44,056 nt of DNA, taken from contig CAIUPH010000069.1 of the NCBI GenBank assembly GCA_903901015.1, forward strand, positions 1 through 44,056, given 5' to 3'. Each line of letters opens with the position of its first letter. The stretch's first letter is position 1. Positions 1 to 7,619 of this stretch are shown piece by piece. Source of the stretch: Candidatus Bathyarchaeota archaeon. Lineage in GTDB: Archaea; Thermoproteota; Bathyarchaeia; Bathyarchaeales; Bathycorpusculaceae. Under the pieces are notes generated by a model, which saw only the letters and a list, made by a program, of their open reading frames with translations, did not search any database and was not told the DNA's origin. Position numbers and translations under genes: made by a program.

Positions 1-75
1 CACAGTTACCCATGTCTATTCGTCCACAAGTCATTATCTATATTTCAGCTTTTAGTTTTTGCGTTTCAAAAAAAA

Positions 76-216
76 TTAGATGAATAAAATGCCGTTTAGG
101 TCTTCCTCTTCGTTGAAACAACCTATACACAATACTAAGCCATCACGTTCATAGATTTCATCTTCGCTTAGTTCTCTGTCGCAATGTTCGCAATGGATTT
201 GTTCCTTATTGCTCAT
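76..216 (-). CDS. Small zinc-ribbon protein overlapping the integrase gene
   Basis: This encodes 46 residues from the ATG at 216. Four cysteines form two CxxC knuckles (C9, C12, C30, C33), as in small treble-clef or zinc-ribbon proteins, and the C-terminus is acidic (EEED). The start overlaps the 3' end of the integrase gene by 11 bases, which suggests translational coupling. A longer reading from 273 would add 19 basic residues that lie inside the integrase gene, so I prefer the short form. Small zinc-finger proteins are common on archaeal plasmids and viruses and often bind DNA or partner proteins. The specific role here is unknown. Confidence 0.6.
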   Translation of the reverse strand: MSNKEQIHCEHCDRELSEDEIYERDGLVLCIGCFNEEEDLNGILFI

Positions 217-1621
217 TGTCTTCACCTTTCGTGTATTCTTTCTGGTCTTTCTTGGCTTCAGATTTCTTATCAATTATCTTAAATGACTCAGTGCTAAACT
301 TTGTTTTTTGTGCTTCATGCGTATATGAAGGGTCTATCTTCTTAAATTGTTGCTCACGTTTATCAAGAATTTCTTTAGATTCTTGTTTGTATTCAGGCGT
401 TTCAATCGGGCTAAAGTTCATGTCTTTTTCATGGTTTAATATCTGAGTAACTAAGGCTTTTAACTCTTCAATCTGTGATTGTTGAGTTTTAAATTTGCTT
501 TCAGTGTCGGTTAACAGTGCTTTCTGTTGGTTAAGCTCTATCTTTAACTCTGGAATCGTTTCAGGTATTAAGTAAGGAATGCACGATTTGAAGACTGCTA
601 ATAAGTCACTGTTGGGGTTATACTCTGAATCTTCGGGGTTCTCATAGGTTGCTTCGATTCCTTGAGGGCAATGTGACGTTAGCGGTTTAGTTAAGTTAGT
701 GTTGGCTTTCACTTTTGGATTCATCAATACCGTAGAAAGTACATCCCTAAAGTCGTGAGGACTAAAGCGTTTTTCGCCCTTGAATGCTTTATCTGATGCA
801 TCGACAAATACAGCAAAAATGTTAGTTAAAGTACCGCCTTTCTTACTGCCTAATTTTGTTGATTTATAGCTTACAAATAGCGGTGTGTTGTCATTGTATT
901 CTATGCCTTTTTGCTTTAGTTCTGCTTTGTATGCTTCAAATTTCTGAACTGCATAATAGTGCAAGAATCCTATGTGTTTAGCTTTTTTGTATTTGCCTTT
1001 ACCGCCACCTTTCAACCTTTTAGCATCAACTCTTAACCAGAAAGGCACATCTTTATCATTTAGAGGTTTTAAGTCACTAAACTTTAGCTGTTTAAGTGTA
1101 TTTTTTCTAACTGGACAAGATTCTAAGAACCAAACGAGAAACTTGTCTCTGTCTGTAGTCATCGCTTCTTCAAGCTTAAGGCAATCTTCAACTTTCGGAG
1201 TTCTCTTTTTTGCCTCTGGAACTTCGATGAATTCGCCTACATCTTGAACTAAACTTCTGCCTCTGGTAGAATCATAAAAGCTTTTGACTGCCGCAAGCAA
1301 TCCAACTTTGGTACTTTCTGTAAATTCAGCTTTTACTTTATTGCCTTCTTTATCTGGTTTTAAATATGTGTTTTGCCTTAGGAAATTCTCTAAAGTTTCC
1401 TCTGCTAAAAATTCTTTTTCTGTTGCTGGATTCTGTAAACCCGTAAGTTTTAGCTGAATTAATTCGTCTGGATTCTTGCCAACATTAAAGCAATAGGTAA
1501 AAACTCTACCAATATAGATTTGTTCCGTGTCCTTGCTGTTCTTGCATTTCTTATCAAAGAAGTTCTGTCCAGAAACGAATGATAAAAGCCATTCTTTAGT
1601 TGTGTCTGTCAATTTGCTCAT
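206..1621 (-). CDS. Tyrosine recombinase / integrase
   Basis: A 471-residue site-specific recombinase. The catalytic set of the tyrosine recombinase family can be read: R172 (PVRKNTL), a Lys in the RLKGGGKGK segment near 204, H289-x-x-R292 (PHDFRD), H317 (LTSHCP) and the nucleophile Y326 (ATYEN). Residues 1-140 look like the helical DNA-binding core-binding domain. After the catalytic Tyr comes a roughly 140-residue charged tail with a predicted coiled coil (about 355-395), longer than in phage-type integrases. The ATG at 1621 is preceded by a strong G-rich ribosome-binding sequence. The codons are more AT-rich than in the neighbouring operon, consistent with acquisition by transfer. It probably integrates and excises an element extending leftward, but the attachment site was not identified. 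Confidence 0.85.
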   Translation of the reverse strand: MSKLTDTTKEWLLSFVSGQNFFDKKCKNSKDTEQIYIGRVFTYCFNVGKNPDELIQLKLTGLQNPATEKEFLAEETLENFLRQNTYLKPDKEGNKVKAEFTESTKVGLLAAVKSFYDSTRGRSLVQDVGEFIEVPEAKKRTPKVEDCLKLEEAMTTDRDKFLVWFLESCPVRKNTLKQLKFSDLKPLNDKDVPFWLRVDAKRLKGGGKGKYKKAKHIGFLHYYAVQKFEAYKAELKQKGIEYNDNTPLFVSYKSTKLGSKKGGTLTNIFAVFVDASDKAFKGEKRFSPHDFRDVLSTVLMNPKVKANTNLTKPLTSHCPQGIEATYENPEDSEYNPNSDLLAVFKSCIPYLIPETIPELKIELNQQKALLTDTESKFKTQQSQIEELKALVTQILNHEKDMNFSPIETPEYKQESKEILDKREQQFKKIDPSYTHEAQKTKFSTESFKIIDKKSEAKKDQKEYTKGEDNEQ

Positions 1622-1774
1622 TAAGCGATTCCCCCCTCAAAAATTAAAGCCTTATGAATCTTGGATATTGGTTTTAAGTGTCTCAAATGGGGTGCAAGAC
1701 AAGCCGTTTTTAAGTTGCTCAGTCCAGTACCTAAACAAGCTTTAAATGTCCCATTTGGTACATTCACAAATGAC

Positions 1775-2353
1775 ATGACAGTAGCTCAAAACGTGCGAAG
1801 CCACCTGCGAAACAAACCCTACCTACTTGAAGCCCTCGAAAAAGGCATAGTTAACCTAAGCGAGCTGTCACGGCAAATTCAGAAAGAACTCAAAACCGAC
1901 GACACCAGCGCCATAAAAGCCGCATTACGCCGATACTCGGAAGAACTGCAAAAGCATAAGCAGAAAAGAGAAGAAAAAGTTTTGGCGCTGCTCAAACGAA
2001 GCAACATTGCGGTTTTCGACCGAAAATCCGTCATGATAACAGGCAAAGAACTGCCCTCGCAGACGGGTATGAAGGTGGATTTGCTGGGCAAATTCGTTTA
2101 CCTGCTCGACCGAAGCGACATGCCCGAACGCATATCTACACTGGTTAAACATGACAACTGCACCATGATCGTTGTGCATTCACCCGAAGAACTCGAAGCC
2201 ACCCCAGGAGTCGTCGCTTTTTTGGCGACACTGCTGGCGGAGCAGAATGTGAACATAATCGAGTTCATTTCCTGCTGGACAGAAACCATCATGGTGGTTG
2301 AGAAGAAAGACAGCCTCAAAACCTATGAGGTTCTGTCGAATTTGGTGGGTTAA
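1775..2353 (+). CDS. ACT-domain regulatory-type protein
   Basis: A 192-residue protein. I place the start at the ATG at 1775 (MTVAQNVRS). The frame is open back to 1661, but the extra 38 residues are not protein-like and have no better start signal. Residues 1-65 form a helical segment (YLLEALEKGIVNLSELSRQI) resembling the N-terminal helices of small archaeal regulators. Residues 70-190 contain two ACT-like stretches, including VYLLDRSDMPERI and GVVAFLATLLAEQNVNIIEFISCWTETIMVV. ACT domains bind amino acids. The gene lies 84 bases upstream of thrC and on the same strand as thrC-hom-aspartate kinase, so an amino-acid-sensing role in that pathway is likely but inferred. Confidence 0.65.
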   Translation: MTVAQNVRSHLRNKPYLLEALEKGIVNLSELSRQIQKELKTDDTSAIKAALRRYSEELQKHKQKREEKVLALLKRSNIAVFDRKSVMITGKELPSQTGMKVDLLGKFVYLLDRSDMPERISTLVKHDNCTMIVVHSPEELEATPGVVAFLATLLAEQNVNIIEFISCWTETIMVVEKKDSLKTYEVLSNLVG

Positions 2354-2437
2354 ACCCCGCAGGGCACCAGCAAAATTAATAATCTTACAATCAACTATAA
2401 GCGCACAAGTCGCTTACCAAATTGGAGACACAAAAAG

Positions 2438-3688
2438 ATGACACATCAAGAATGCATAAACTGCAAAACAACCTACGGCATAGATGAGATTGTTTATTTC
2501 TGCAGGAAATGCGGAGACATCTTGGAGATTAAATTCGATTTCAAAGAGTTAGCTGAGACTCTCAAAGAAAGCGGCTGGATGAGTAAGCCGCTGTCGGTTT
2601 GGCGGTACCGCGACTTCATGCCCATCCATGAAACCAGCAAAATAATTACTCTCAACGAAGGCGGCACAGGACTTCACCGTTCAGAACGTTTAGGTGCTGA
2701 GCTGGGACTCAAAAACCTCTACATAAAAAACGAGGGCGAAAACCCCACAGGCAGCTTCAAAGACCGAGGCATGACCGTCGGCGTCACCAAAGCATTGGAG
2801 CTTGGCACAAGACACGTCATCTGCGCATCCACAGGCAACACCTCCGCAAGCCTTGCCGCTTACGCTGCAAGAGCAGGCATAAAATGCACCGTCCTGATTC
2901 CCTCGGGCAAAATCGCTTATGGCAAACTCAGCCAAGCCATGATTCACGGCGCCAAAGTGCTCCAAGTTAAAGGAAACTTTGATGAAGCACTCGAATTCGT
3001 CCTCAAACTCGCTGAGAAACACAAGAGCATTTACCTGTTAAACTCGATTAACCCGTTCCGTATCGAAGGACAAAAATCGCTTGGCTACGAAATCTGCGAG
3101 CAACTAAACAACGATGCCCCAGACCGCATCATCGTTCCAGTGGGCAACGCGGGAAACATCAGCGCCATCTGGAAGGGCTTAACTGAATTCCACCGCCTCG
3201 GCTACATCAAAACATTGCCCAAAATGACGGGTATACAAGCCGCTGGCTCCGCACCCATCGTGCAAGCGATTAAAACTAACAGCGACAAAATCATCCCCGT
3301 CGAGCACCCTGAAACCGTCGCTACAGCCATACGAATAGGCGCACCAGTCAGCTGGAAGAAAGCCGTCAACGCCATCCACGAATCACAAGGCACAGCCGAA
3401 ACCGTCACAGACGAAGAAATCTTGGATGCACAAAAAATCCTCGCAAGAATCGAAGGCATCTTCGTGGAACCTGCGAGCGCTTCATCCATCGCGGGCTTAA
3501 AGAAACTCGTCCAAAGCGGCGTCATAGCGAAGGATGAGCGGGTTGTCTGCGTTACCACGGGACATGGGCTCAAAGATCCAGATACAGCGGTTAAGATGAG
3601 TGAGAAACCAATCGAGGTTGAAGCAGATATAGCAGCTATAGAGGGCGCTTTAGGTTTGAACCGTAAAGCGGCGATTTTGGCACGGTGA
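2438..3688 (+). CDS. thrC: Threonine synthase
   Basis: A 416-residue PLP enzyme converting O-phosphohomoserine to threonine. The N-terminus carries a four-Cys zinc ribbon (C6, C9, C22, C25), typical of many archaeal ThrC proteins. The PLP lysine is K108 in NPTGSFKDRG, followed by the substrate-binding ASTGNTSAS segment and the glycine-rich VPVGNAGN phosphate loop. Length and motifs match fold-type II threonine synthases. A related family, cysteate synthase, is less likely given the adjacent homoserine dehydrogenase. The ATG at 2438 has GGAGA 14-18 bases upstream. hom begins 6 bases after the stop, so thrC, hom and the aspartate kinase very probably form one transcript. Confidence 0.93.
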   Translation: MTHQECINCKTTYGIDEIVYFCRKCGDILEIKFDFKELAETLKESGWMSKPLSVWRYRDFMPIHETSKIITLNEGGTGLHRSERLGAELGLKNLYIKNEGENPTGSFKDRGMTVGVTKALELGTRHVICASTGNTSASLAAYAARAGIKCTVLIPSGKIAYGKLSQAMIHGAKVLQVKGNFDEALEFVLKLAEKHKSIYLLNSINPFRIEGQKSLGYEICEQLNNDAPDRIIVPVGNAGNISAIWKGLTEFHRLGYIKTLPKMTGIQAAGSAPIVQAIKTNSDKIIPVEHPETVATAIRIGAPVSWKKAVNAIHESQGTAETVTDEEILDAQKILARIEGIFVEPASASSIAGLKKLVQSGVIAKDERVVCVTTGHGLKDPDTAVKMSEKPIEVEADIAAIEGALGLNRKAAILAR

Positions 3689-3694
3689 AAATGA

Positions 3695-4723
3695 ATGAGG
3701 ATTATTCTGGTCGGATACGGCGTAGTCGGGAAGGGCGTAACTACTATTCTTGCACGCAGAGCCATGGAGAAAGTGAGTGACTACGGGTTTAACCCAAAAA
3801 TCGTAGCTATAGCAGACGTGGACGGCGCAGTCATTAACCCAAGAGGCTTAAGTCCCGAGAAACTTGAGGAAATCAAGAAACGCGGCTACCCCATTTCTGC
3901 AGACCCCGACTTTGGCAAAAAAGGAATCTCTGCTTTAGAAGTCATCAAAACGGTGGAAGCGGAAATAGTCGTTGAAGTCACACCCGTCAACATCAAAAAC
4001 GGCGAACCAGCCATATCCCACATAACTGAAGCTTTCAAAACGGGCAAACACGTCGTCACAACCAACAAGGGACCCTTAGCACTAGCCATGCCAGCGCTGA
4101 CGGAACTAGCCGAATACAACAACGTTTACTTGCGGTTCAGCGGCACAGTAGGCGGCGGAACACCCATGCTTGAATTTGCTAAAAGATGCCTCGCAGGAGA
4201 CAGAATCCTCGCTATCCGCGGCATACTCAACGGCACAACCAACTACATACTAACCGAAATGTCCCAAAACCACGTAACCTTCCAAGACGCATTAGCAAAC
4301 GCGCAGAAACTGGGTTACGCCGAGAAGGAGCCATCCATGGACATCGATGGATTCGACACCGCGTGCAAAGTAGTTATCTTGGCAAACTGGATTATGAACA
4401 AGAAAATCACATTAAAAGACGTTGACAGAACGGGCATCCGCGAAGTAACACTCCAGCAGCTTCAAGACGCCGCCAAAAGAAACAGCACCATCAAACTTAT
4501 CGGGTCAATAGAAGGCGACAAAGCAATGGTCAAACCAACGGAGATTCCATTAACCAACCCCCTGTGCGTCAGCGGAGTCCTCAATGCCATAACATTCTCA
4601 ACCGAATACGCGGCAGAGCAAACGCTCATCGGAAGAGGAGCAGGCGGCATCGAGACTGCCAGTGCAGTTTTAAGGGACCTTTTAGATATTAGACGTAAGT
4701 TAGCAACCAAACTACTAACATAG
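3695..4723 (+). CDS. hom: Homoserine dehydrogenase
   Basis: A 342-residue NAD(P)-dependent enzyme that reduces aspartate semialdehyde to homoserine. The N-terminal Rossmann fold has the dinucleotide motif G7-x-G9-x-x-G12 (VGYGVVGKG). The catalytic domain contains the family signature region GILNGTTNYILTEM and the DIDGFDTACKVVILA helix. There is no C-terminal ACT domain, so this is the short archaeal form and feedback control must come from elsewhere, possibly the ACT protein at 1775 or the aspartate kinase. An upstream out-of-frame ATG at 3691 overlaps the start (ATGAATGAGG); the frame that encodes the Rossmann fold begins at 3695. The next gene starts 9 bases after the stop. Confidence 0.93.
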   Translation: MRIILVGYGVVGKGVTTILARRAMEKVSDYGFNPKIVAIADVDGAVINPRGLSPEKLEEIKKRGYPISADPDFGKKGISALEVIKTVEAEIVVEVTPVNIKNGEPAISHITEAFKTGKHVVTTNKGPLALAMPALTELAEYNNVYLRFSGTVGGGTPMLEFAKRCLAGDRILAIRGILNGTTNYILTEMSQNHVTFQDALANAQKLGYAEKEPSMDIDGFDTACKVVILANWIMNKKITLKDVDRTGIREVTLQQLQDAAKRNSTIKLIGSIEGDKAMVKPTEIPLTNPLCVSGVLNAITFSTEYAAEQTLIGRGAGGIETASAVLRDLLDIRRKLATKLLT

Positions 4724-4732
4724 GCGATAAAA

Positions 4733-6142
4733 ATGAAGAAGATAGTGATGAAGTTCGGTGGAACAAGCGTTGGCACGGGCGAAAACATACGTCACGTAGC
4801 TGACTTAGTTACTAAATACGCTAAAGACAACAAAGTAGCAGTTGTGGTTTCGGCGTTGGCAGGTGTCACAAACAGCCTCATCGAGACTGGTTGCCAAGCC
4901 AAAAAAAGCGATGAAAAACACATCCAAACCTTCACGGCGGAACTGCGCAAAAAACACACAGACGCCATCTCCACAGCCATAACCAGTAAAGCAATCCAGA
5001 AAGAAGTCGCCCAAATCACAGAGAACACCATAGCTGAACTCGAAAAAGTCTTAACAGGCATCTGCTACGTAGGCGAGATTACACCTAAATCCAAAGACTA
5101 CGTTATGTCGTTTGGCGAGCGGCTTTCGGCGCCCATTGTGTGGGGAGCCATAAAAGACCATAAAGCCGAGTCACAGTGCTTCACGGGCAAAGACGCGGGC
5201 ATCGTTACCAACTCGAACTTTGGCGAAGCAGACCCGCTGATGAACTTCACCGCTCACCTCATACGCGAACGATTAAGCCCGCTGCTTGAAAAAAACATTA
5301 TTCCAGTGGTTACAGGTTTTATTGCCGCTGACCAGGACGGAGTAGTCACCACTGTTGGACGAGGAGGCTCAGACTACACTGCAACCATCCTTGGCGTCGC
5401 GTTGCAGGTGGACGAGGTCTGGATATGGACAGACGTCGACGGCATAATGACAACAGACCCCAAAATCGTCCCGTCCGCCCGAATGCTACCGCAGCTAAGC
5501 TATCAGGAAGCCGCGGAAATGGCGATTTTCGGCGCCAAAGCCATGCATCCCCGAGCTTTGGGACCCGTCAGCAAAGAAAACATTCCAGTAAGAATCCGAA
5601 ACACCGCTCACCCAGAAAACCCCGGCACACTCATCACCAAAGAACCCATCGCAAACGCCAAAGAAGCCGTTAAAGCAGTAGCCATGATAAAAGACGTCGC
5701 CATGCTCAACGTCTACGGAGCCGCAATGGTTGGTGCACCAGGCAGCTACGCCAAAGTCTTCGATGTCTTGGGCAAGAACAGCATAAACGTCATGATGATA
5801 TCTGCCGCTGCTTCAGAAGCCAACATTTCAATGGTGATTAAAAGAGGGCTCTTAGGCAGAGCTGTTAGTAACCTTGAAATCGCGTTGCAGGAACGAGGCG
5901 GCATAGTCAGCGAAGTCACCACAGAAGACGACGTTGCCGTCATCGCGGTCATGGGCGCTAACATGAAAGGCACGTTGGGCGTTGCATCAAAAATCTTTTC
6001 TACAGTCGCGAAGAAAGGCATCAACATCCGCATGATAGCACAGGGCAGCTCAGAACTCAACATTTCATTCGTGGTTAAAGAGAAAGATGGTGCTGCAGTC
6101 GTTAGGGCGATACATGAAGAATTCAACCTCGACAAAAACTAA
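4733..6142 (+). CDS. lysC: Aspartate kinase
   Basis: A 469-residue kinase that phosphorylates aspartate to start the Thr/Met branch, and the Lys branch where the DAP route exists. The amino-acid kinase domain begins with KFGGTSVGTG (K7-G15) and has the ATP-site sequence GRGGSDYTATILG and a DVDGIMTTDPK loop. Two tandem ACT domains follow, about residues 318-385 and 395-465 (each with a G-x-Y/L-AKVF or LGVASKIF helix and an ISMV/ISFV strand), which usually bind threonine or lysine for feedback inhibition. Because the window also has a LysW route, this kinase probably serves threonine and methionine. The gene closes a tight thrC-hom-lysC arrangement. Confidence 0.93.
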   Translation: MKKIVMKFGGTSVGTGENIRHVADLVTKYAKDNKVAVVVSALAGVTNSLIETGCQAKKSDEKHIQTFTAELRKKHTDAISTAITSKAIQKEVAQITENTIAELEKVLTGICYVGEITPKSKDYVMSFGERLSAPIVWGAIKDHKAESQCFTGKDAGIVTNSNFGEADPLMNFTAHLIRERLSPLLEKNIIPVVTGFIAADQDGVVTTVGRGGSDYTATILGVALQVDEVWIWTDVDGIMTTDPKIVPSARMLPQLSYQEAAEMAIFGAKAMHPRALGPVSKENIPVRIRNTAHPENPGTLITKEPIANAKEAVKAVAMIKDVAMLNVYGAAMVGAPGSYAKVFDVLGKNSINVMMISAAASEANISMVIKRGLLGRAVSNLEIALQERGGIVSEVTTEDDVAVIAVMGANMKGTLGVASKIFSTVAKKGINIRMIAQGSSELNISFVVKEKDGAAVVRAIHEEFNLDKN

Positions 6143-6168
6143 GTTCCTGCTCCTCCATTTTTCGGCAG

Positions 6169-6747
6169 GTGGGTTCATTGATTAAATTAAACCTTCAAGA
6201 CCAAACATTACAAAAACTTAAGCAGCTATTCAGCGGCGGCGCATGCGACTTTTTAGGTTTTACACTCGATTTAGAAGCAGGCGGGTTAACTGACAAATTA
6301 CACGGCGAATCAGTCTTGGAAATAAACGAAGGGAACATACAAATCGTCACCACCCTTCTCGAACACTATGCATCTGCCAAATCAACCATTCTTGCGGGCA
6401 AACTCATCAAGTTCAGGGACCTTCCAAGCGGATGCGCCTACGAGGGTGCATTTAACCAAAGAGCTATTCAGCCTATCGCTGAGGTTTTCGGCGAAAAACC
6501 AAATGGAATAACGAAAGCCGCAAAACTTTTGGGTGGATTTCAGCTTGAACTTGGAGATGCATCAGTTGAAATTTCCGCTTTAAAAGGCATCCCTTTAACC
6601 TACATTGTTTGGGGATCAGACGAGTTTGGAGGGTCAGCCAGCATACTCTACGACCAGTCGGCAAGCAACTATCTTCCAACCGAGGATCTAGCGGTTCTTG
6701 GCGAATTGACCACAATGCGCTTAATCCAAGCTGAATGCGAATGTTAG
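6169..6747 (+). CDS. DUF3786 family protein
   Basis: A 192-residue protein matching the DUF3786 pattern. The central and C-terminal part (GDASVEISALKGIPLTYIVWGSDEFGGSASILYDQSASNYLPTEDLAVLGELT) carries the family's conserved core. DUF3786 proteins occur in anaerobic bacteria and archaea, often near corrinoid, acetyl-CoA or one-carbon genes, but no activity is established. The start is the GTG at 6169; a TTG at 6178 is an alternative, and no ATG occurs near. It lies 26 bases after the aspartate kinase gene on the same strand and may be cotranscribed. No signal peptide or membrane segment is seen. Confidence 0.72.
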   Translation: MGSLIKLNLQDQTLQKLKQLFSGGACDFLGFTLDLEAGGLTDKLHGESVLEINEGNIQIVTTLLEHYASAKSTILAGKLIKFRDLPSGCAYEGAFNQRAIQPIAEVFGEKPNGITKAAKLLGGFQLELGDASVEISALKGIPLTYIVWGSDEFGGSASILYDQSASNYLPTEDLAVLGELTTMRLIQAECEC

Positions 6748-6805
6748 TTCACCAATTGCATTCATTTGAGGAAGGCTGAATCAAAGAGCCCGTTGAGAGG
6801 GAGGA

Positions 6806-7351
6806 CTATATTGTTCTTTTTGCTCCGCAGTTGGGGCACACCGTCAAAGTTTGGTCCATGAGTCCTTGGCAGTACCTGCAGGGAATCATCACGACTGTGC
6901 GGATGACTTCCCTTTGCACAGCCGCCGCTTGAACAGTTGGCGCTATAACTTGGAGTTCGACCGTTTCAGTCGTCTTATCTGGTCGACCATCCACGGCAAG
7001 CACGCCCTTAATTGTCCATGTAACTTTGCTGTCCACGCCCGAATATGTTGGTCTTGCACCTGCTGGAATGTTAATGTTGATTGGTATGCTTCGGACTTCG
7101 CCGTTTGAAAAGTGTGAAGGACCAGTAAGCGCTGGTTTTGCACTGTAAACAACAATGGTTTTCTCGACGACTTGAGGTATTGACCTTTTGAGGGCGGCAT
7201 CGTAGACTTGTTCAATAACTTTAGCCCGCTCGACGCATTCAATTTCACAACGGATTTCCGTGGTTTCAAAATCCTCTTTCGAGGCTACGTTGAGGGTTCC
7301 CTGTAAATTGTCGCCCAACGCGACGGAGTAATTTGTAAATTGCAACCGCAC
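6806..7351 (-). CDS. Arrestin-like beta-sandwich protein with C-terminal zinc ribbon
   Basis: A 181-residue protein. Residues 1-145 read as an all-beta arrestin / Spo0M-type fold: MRLQFTNYSVALGDNLQGTLNV opens it, then alternating strands and the segment SIPININIPAGARPTYSG, resembling the polar core of arrestin-N proteins. Residues 152-178 form a zinc ribbon with CxxC pairs (CRYC and CPNC). No membrane segment is present. Such proteins usually act as scaffolds or sorting adaptors; the partner here is unknown. The gene is convergent with the DUF3786 gene, with 58 bases between their stops, and reads alone. Confidence 0.6.
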   Translation of the reverse strand: MRLQFTNYSVALGDNLQGTLNVASKEDFETTEIRCEIECVERAKVIEQVYDAALKRSIPQVVEKTIVVYSAKPALTGPSHFSNGEVRSIPININIPAGARPTYSGVDSKVTWTIKGVLAVDGRPDKTTETVELQVIAPTVQAAAVQREVIRTVVMIPCRYCQGLMDQTLTVCPNCGAKRTI

Positions 7352-7619
7352 CGAAGCCTCGGGGTAGTTAGTTTGTTTGTGAATTTTTTAAGAAACCCCA
7401 TATTACCACCCATGCATGTAATGAACCGATTATTCGAGGGCGACCCTTTTAAGATTTGTGAATAGATGGTCCCTTAGTTTTAACTTGCCTTTTGTCAGGG
7501 TTGATACATTTTGGGTTTGTTGTTGGTTTTCACCATTCGCTCCATAGAGTAAGTATGCTTGGCGGCGATTGGTTTTTATTGCCATCCACGTAGCCGAATG
7601 ATTAATTCGGTGTGTTCAA

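Larger units (their letters stand above)
1..1621. mobile_element. Probable right-hand end of an integrated genetic element
   Basis: The segment contains a tyrosine recombinase and an overlapping small zinc-ribbon gene. It is visibly richer in A/T than the aspartate-family operon that starts just to its right. Both genes read leftward, away from that chromosomal operon, so the rest of the element, if there is one, lies outside the window. I found no tRNA gene and no clear attachment repeat between 1622 and 1775, so the exact boundary is not fixed. The assignment is inference from one integrase and base composition. Confidence 0.45.

Noticed and set aside
1661-1774. Longer N-terminus for the ACT-domain protein
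   Set aside because: The frame is open, but the 38 residues are not like the rest and the ATG at 1775 places the first helix normally.
1622-1775. tRNA gene as attachment site at the integrase edge
   Set aside because: I looked for acceptor and T-arm patterns on both strands and found none that fold.
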